From the NCBI GenBank assembly GCA_023397655.1, contig JAEWTW010000023.1, positions 1 through 64,000 of the forward strand: DNA of 64,000 bases, given 5' to 3'. The notes under the pieces are model-generated. The model was not told the DNA's origin, ran no database searches, and was given only the letters and a program-made list of their open reading frames with translations. Source of the stretch: Bacillota bacterium (GTDB taxonomy: Bacteria > Bacillota > Clostridia > Christensenellales > SZUA-584). Position numbers and translations under genes: made by a program. Below are positions 63,188-64,000 of the stretch, one piece after another (within the stretch, counting starts at the first letter, position 1; each line of letters starts with the position of its first letter).

Positions 63188-63401
63188 CATCCGGAACAAC
63201 ATCCAAATCACTGATAATGACAACAGAAAGCTGCTTAATTTGAACGTCAATGTGTCCTTCGTTCAGACGGATGTCTGTTAATCGTTGGCCGCTCCGCATT
63301 TACAACATATTCGGAGTGTCCAACCACTGTCTCATCGACCTGTATTGCGCTGTTTCAACGAAGTGCTCAAAAATATAGAGGCCTTTGAAGCTGTAGCGCC
63401 C
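63188..63401. other. Gap with possible gene remnant
   Basis: No complete gene. On the minus strand, short coding-like stretches occur in two frames (one reading FEHFVETAQYRSMRQWLD, another QVDETVVGHSEYVVNAERP), each soon interrupted by a stop. This could be a decayed gene or chance; I recognise no family. Confidence 0.2.
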
Positions 63402-63917
63402 TCAGCGCAGTATCCCCGTTTTCACATAAGCTTTGGCCAGAGCCTCATACTGTGAGCAAATCTCGGACGTGTGCGCCACCTCGTCGGGCGTCGCGTCGCG
63501 GACGATCTGTGCCGGATGCCCCACCACGAAACTGCCGGGCGGTATCACCTTGCCCCCGGGTATCAGCGTCCCCGCCGCAATCACGCAGTCCTCACCGATC
63601 TTCGCCGCGTCCAGAATGATCGCGCCCGTGCCCACCAGCGTGCCGCTGCCAATCTCGCACGAATGCAGCACCGCCCGGTGCCCCACCGTCACGCGGTCGC
63701 CGATCTTGAGTTTGAACTTGCCGGTGTGCAGTATGCAGCCGTCCTGTATGTTGGTGCCGTCGCCGATGGTGATCTGCGCCATGTCGCCGCGCACCACCGC
63801 ATAGGGCCACACGCTGCTGTTCTGCCCCAGCTTCACATCACCGATCAACATTGCGCTGATATGTACATACGCGCTCACCGGCTTATCCGGCGTCTTGCCG
63901 TTCACTGACTGTATCAT
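63402..63917 (-). CDS. Gamma carbonic anhydrase family protein
   Basis: Left-handed beta-helix (hexapeptide repeat) trimer of the gamma carbonic anhydrase/YrdA type. The repeats span residues 25-140, and candidate zinc histidines lie in LHTGKF (near 65), VGHRAVLHSC (near 82 and 87). Length 171 aa from the ATG at 63917, which has GAGGAGG. Many members show no measured anhydrase activity, so the reaction is uncertain. Confidence 0.88.
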   Translation of the reverse strand: MIQSVNGKTPDKPVSAYVHISAMLIGDVKLGQNSSVWPYAVVRGDMAQITIGDGTNIQDGCILHTGKFKLKIGDRVTVGHRAVLHSCEIGSGTLVGTGAIILDAAKIGEDCVIAAGTLIPGGKVIPPGSFVVGHPAQIVRDATPDEVAHTSEICSQYEALAKAYVKTGILR

Positions 63918-64000
63918 TCTGCCTCCTCGCCGGAGCAAACTGCGCTCTGCTTACCCGGCACATTAATGATATATACCGGGTTCTTCACGCTCCGTTGCTC

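Noticed and set aside
63953..63981. Inverted repeat ACCCGG/CCGGGT near the window end as a terminator.
   Set aside because: The stem is 6 bp with a 17-base loop and no proper U tract; context beyond the window is unknown.

Overview
The window looks like a stretch of core chromosome from a spore-forming, Gram-positive-type member of the Bacillota (class Clostridia or close by), fairly GC-rich for that phylum. The signs are a Gram-positive PolC replicase, the sporulation proteins YqfC and YqfD, DivIVA and SepF, a SigB-type sigma module, HemZ, a Rel-type (p)ppGpp enzyme and Shine-Dalgarno sites close to AGGAGG, often paired with TTG starts. I cannot name the genus. Nearly everything is read from the minus strand; only lipA-lplA, an RmlC-like epimerase and glpP lie on the plus strand.

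Layout, left to right. 1-480: four tRNA genes (Lys, Gln, His, Arg) behind one strong promoter. 656-10806: a membrane-anchored M15 carboxypeptidase, then the conserved rpsU-nfeD-yqfC-yqfD-phoH-pgpH-ybeY-cdd-era-recO run (dgkA is absent). 10969-14091: an RluD-type pseudouridine synthase, a probable MITE, and the plus-strand lipA-lplA pair ending in a strong hairpin. 14121-18762: lspA, plsY, der, a DUF512 radical-SAM protein and an unknown membrane protein. 18833-23330: pstS-pstC-pstA-pstB-phoU with two clear Pho-box arrays and an internal terminator. 23463-28488: glyA, rnc, acpP, plsX, a lone plus-strand epimerase, rpmF and yceD. 28573-38012: hemZ, an MBL hydrolase, dtd, rel, recJ, secF and secD. 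38309-51879: malic enzyme, then the conserved rpsB-tsf-pyrH-frr-(PASTA peptide)-uppS-cdsA-dxr-rseP-ispG-polC block. 52101-54458: a lipid-flippase-like protein and a GT4 glycosyltransferase. 54669-58230: divIVA, sepF, yggS and an HlyD-like adaptor. 58340-60295: an RsbV / RsbW-like / SigB-like / HATPase stress module. 60373-64000: an oxidoreductase, an alpha/beta hydrolase, orphan glpP and a gamma carbonic anhydrase.

Functional links: plsX, acpP, plsY, cdsA, the GT4 enzyme and its membrane partner serve lipid and envelope synthesis; dxr, ispG and uppS carry the MEP route through to undecaprenyl diphosphate; secD/secF, lspA and rseP handle protein export and membrane proteolysis; era, ybeY, rnc, rpsU, rpmF, yceD, der, rluD, rpsB, tsf and frr serve the ribosome and translation.

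Most of the window is well-conserved housekeeping DNA. The points most worth a second look are the two 11-bp-period Pho-box arrays around pstS and pstC, an RsbW-like protein that has lost its ATP-binding residues while an intact HATPase sits on the other side of the sigma gene, a MITE-like element flanked by TA, paired TTGTAAACAA dyads before the glycosyltransferase operon, and a 66-residue stand-alone PASTA peptide inside the rpsB-polC cluster. I saw no CRISPR array, prophage, IS element with a transposase gene, or defence island.
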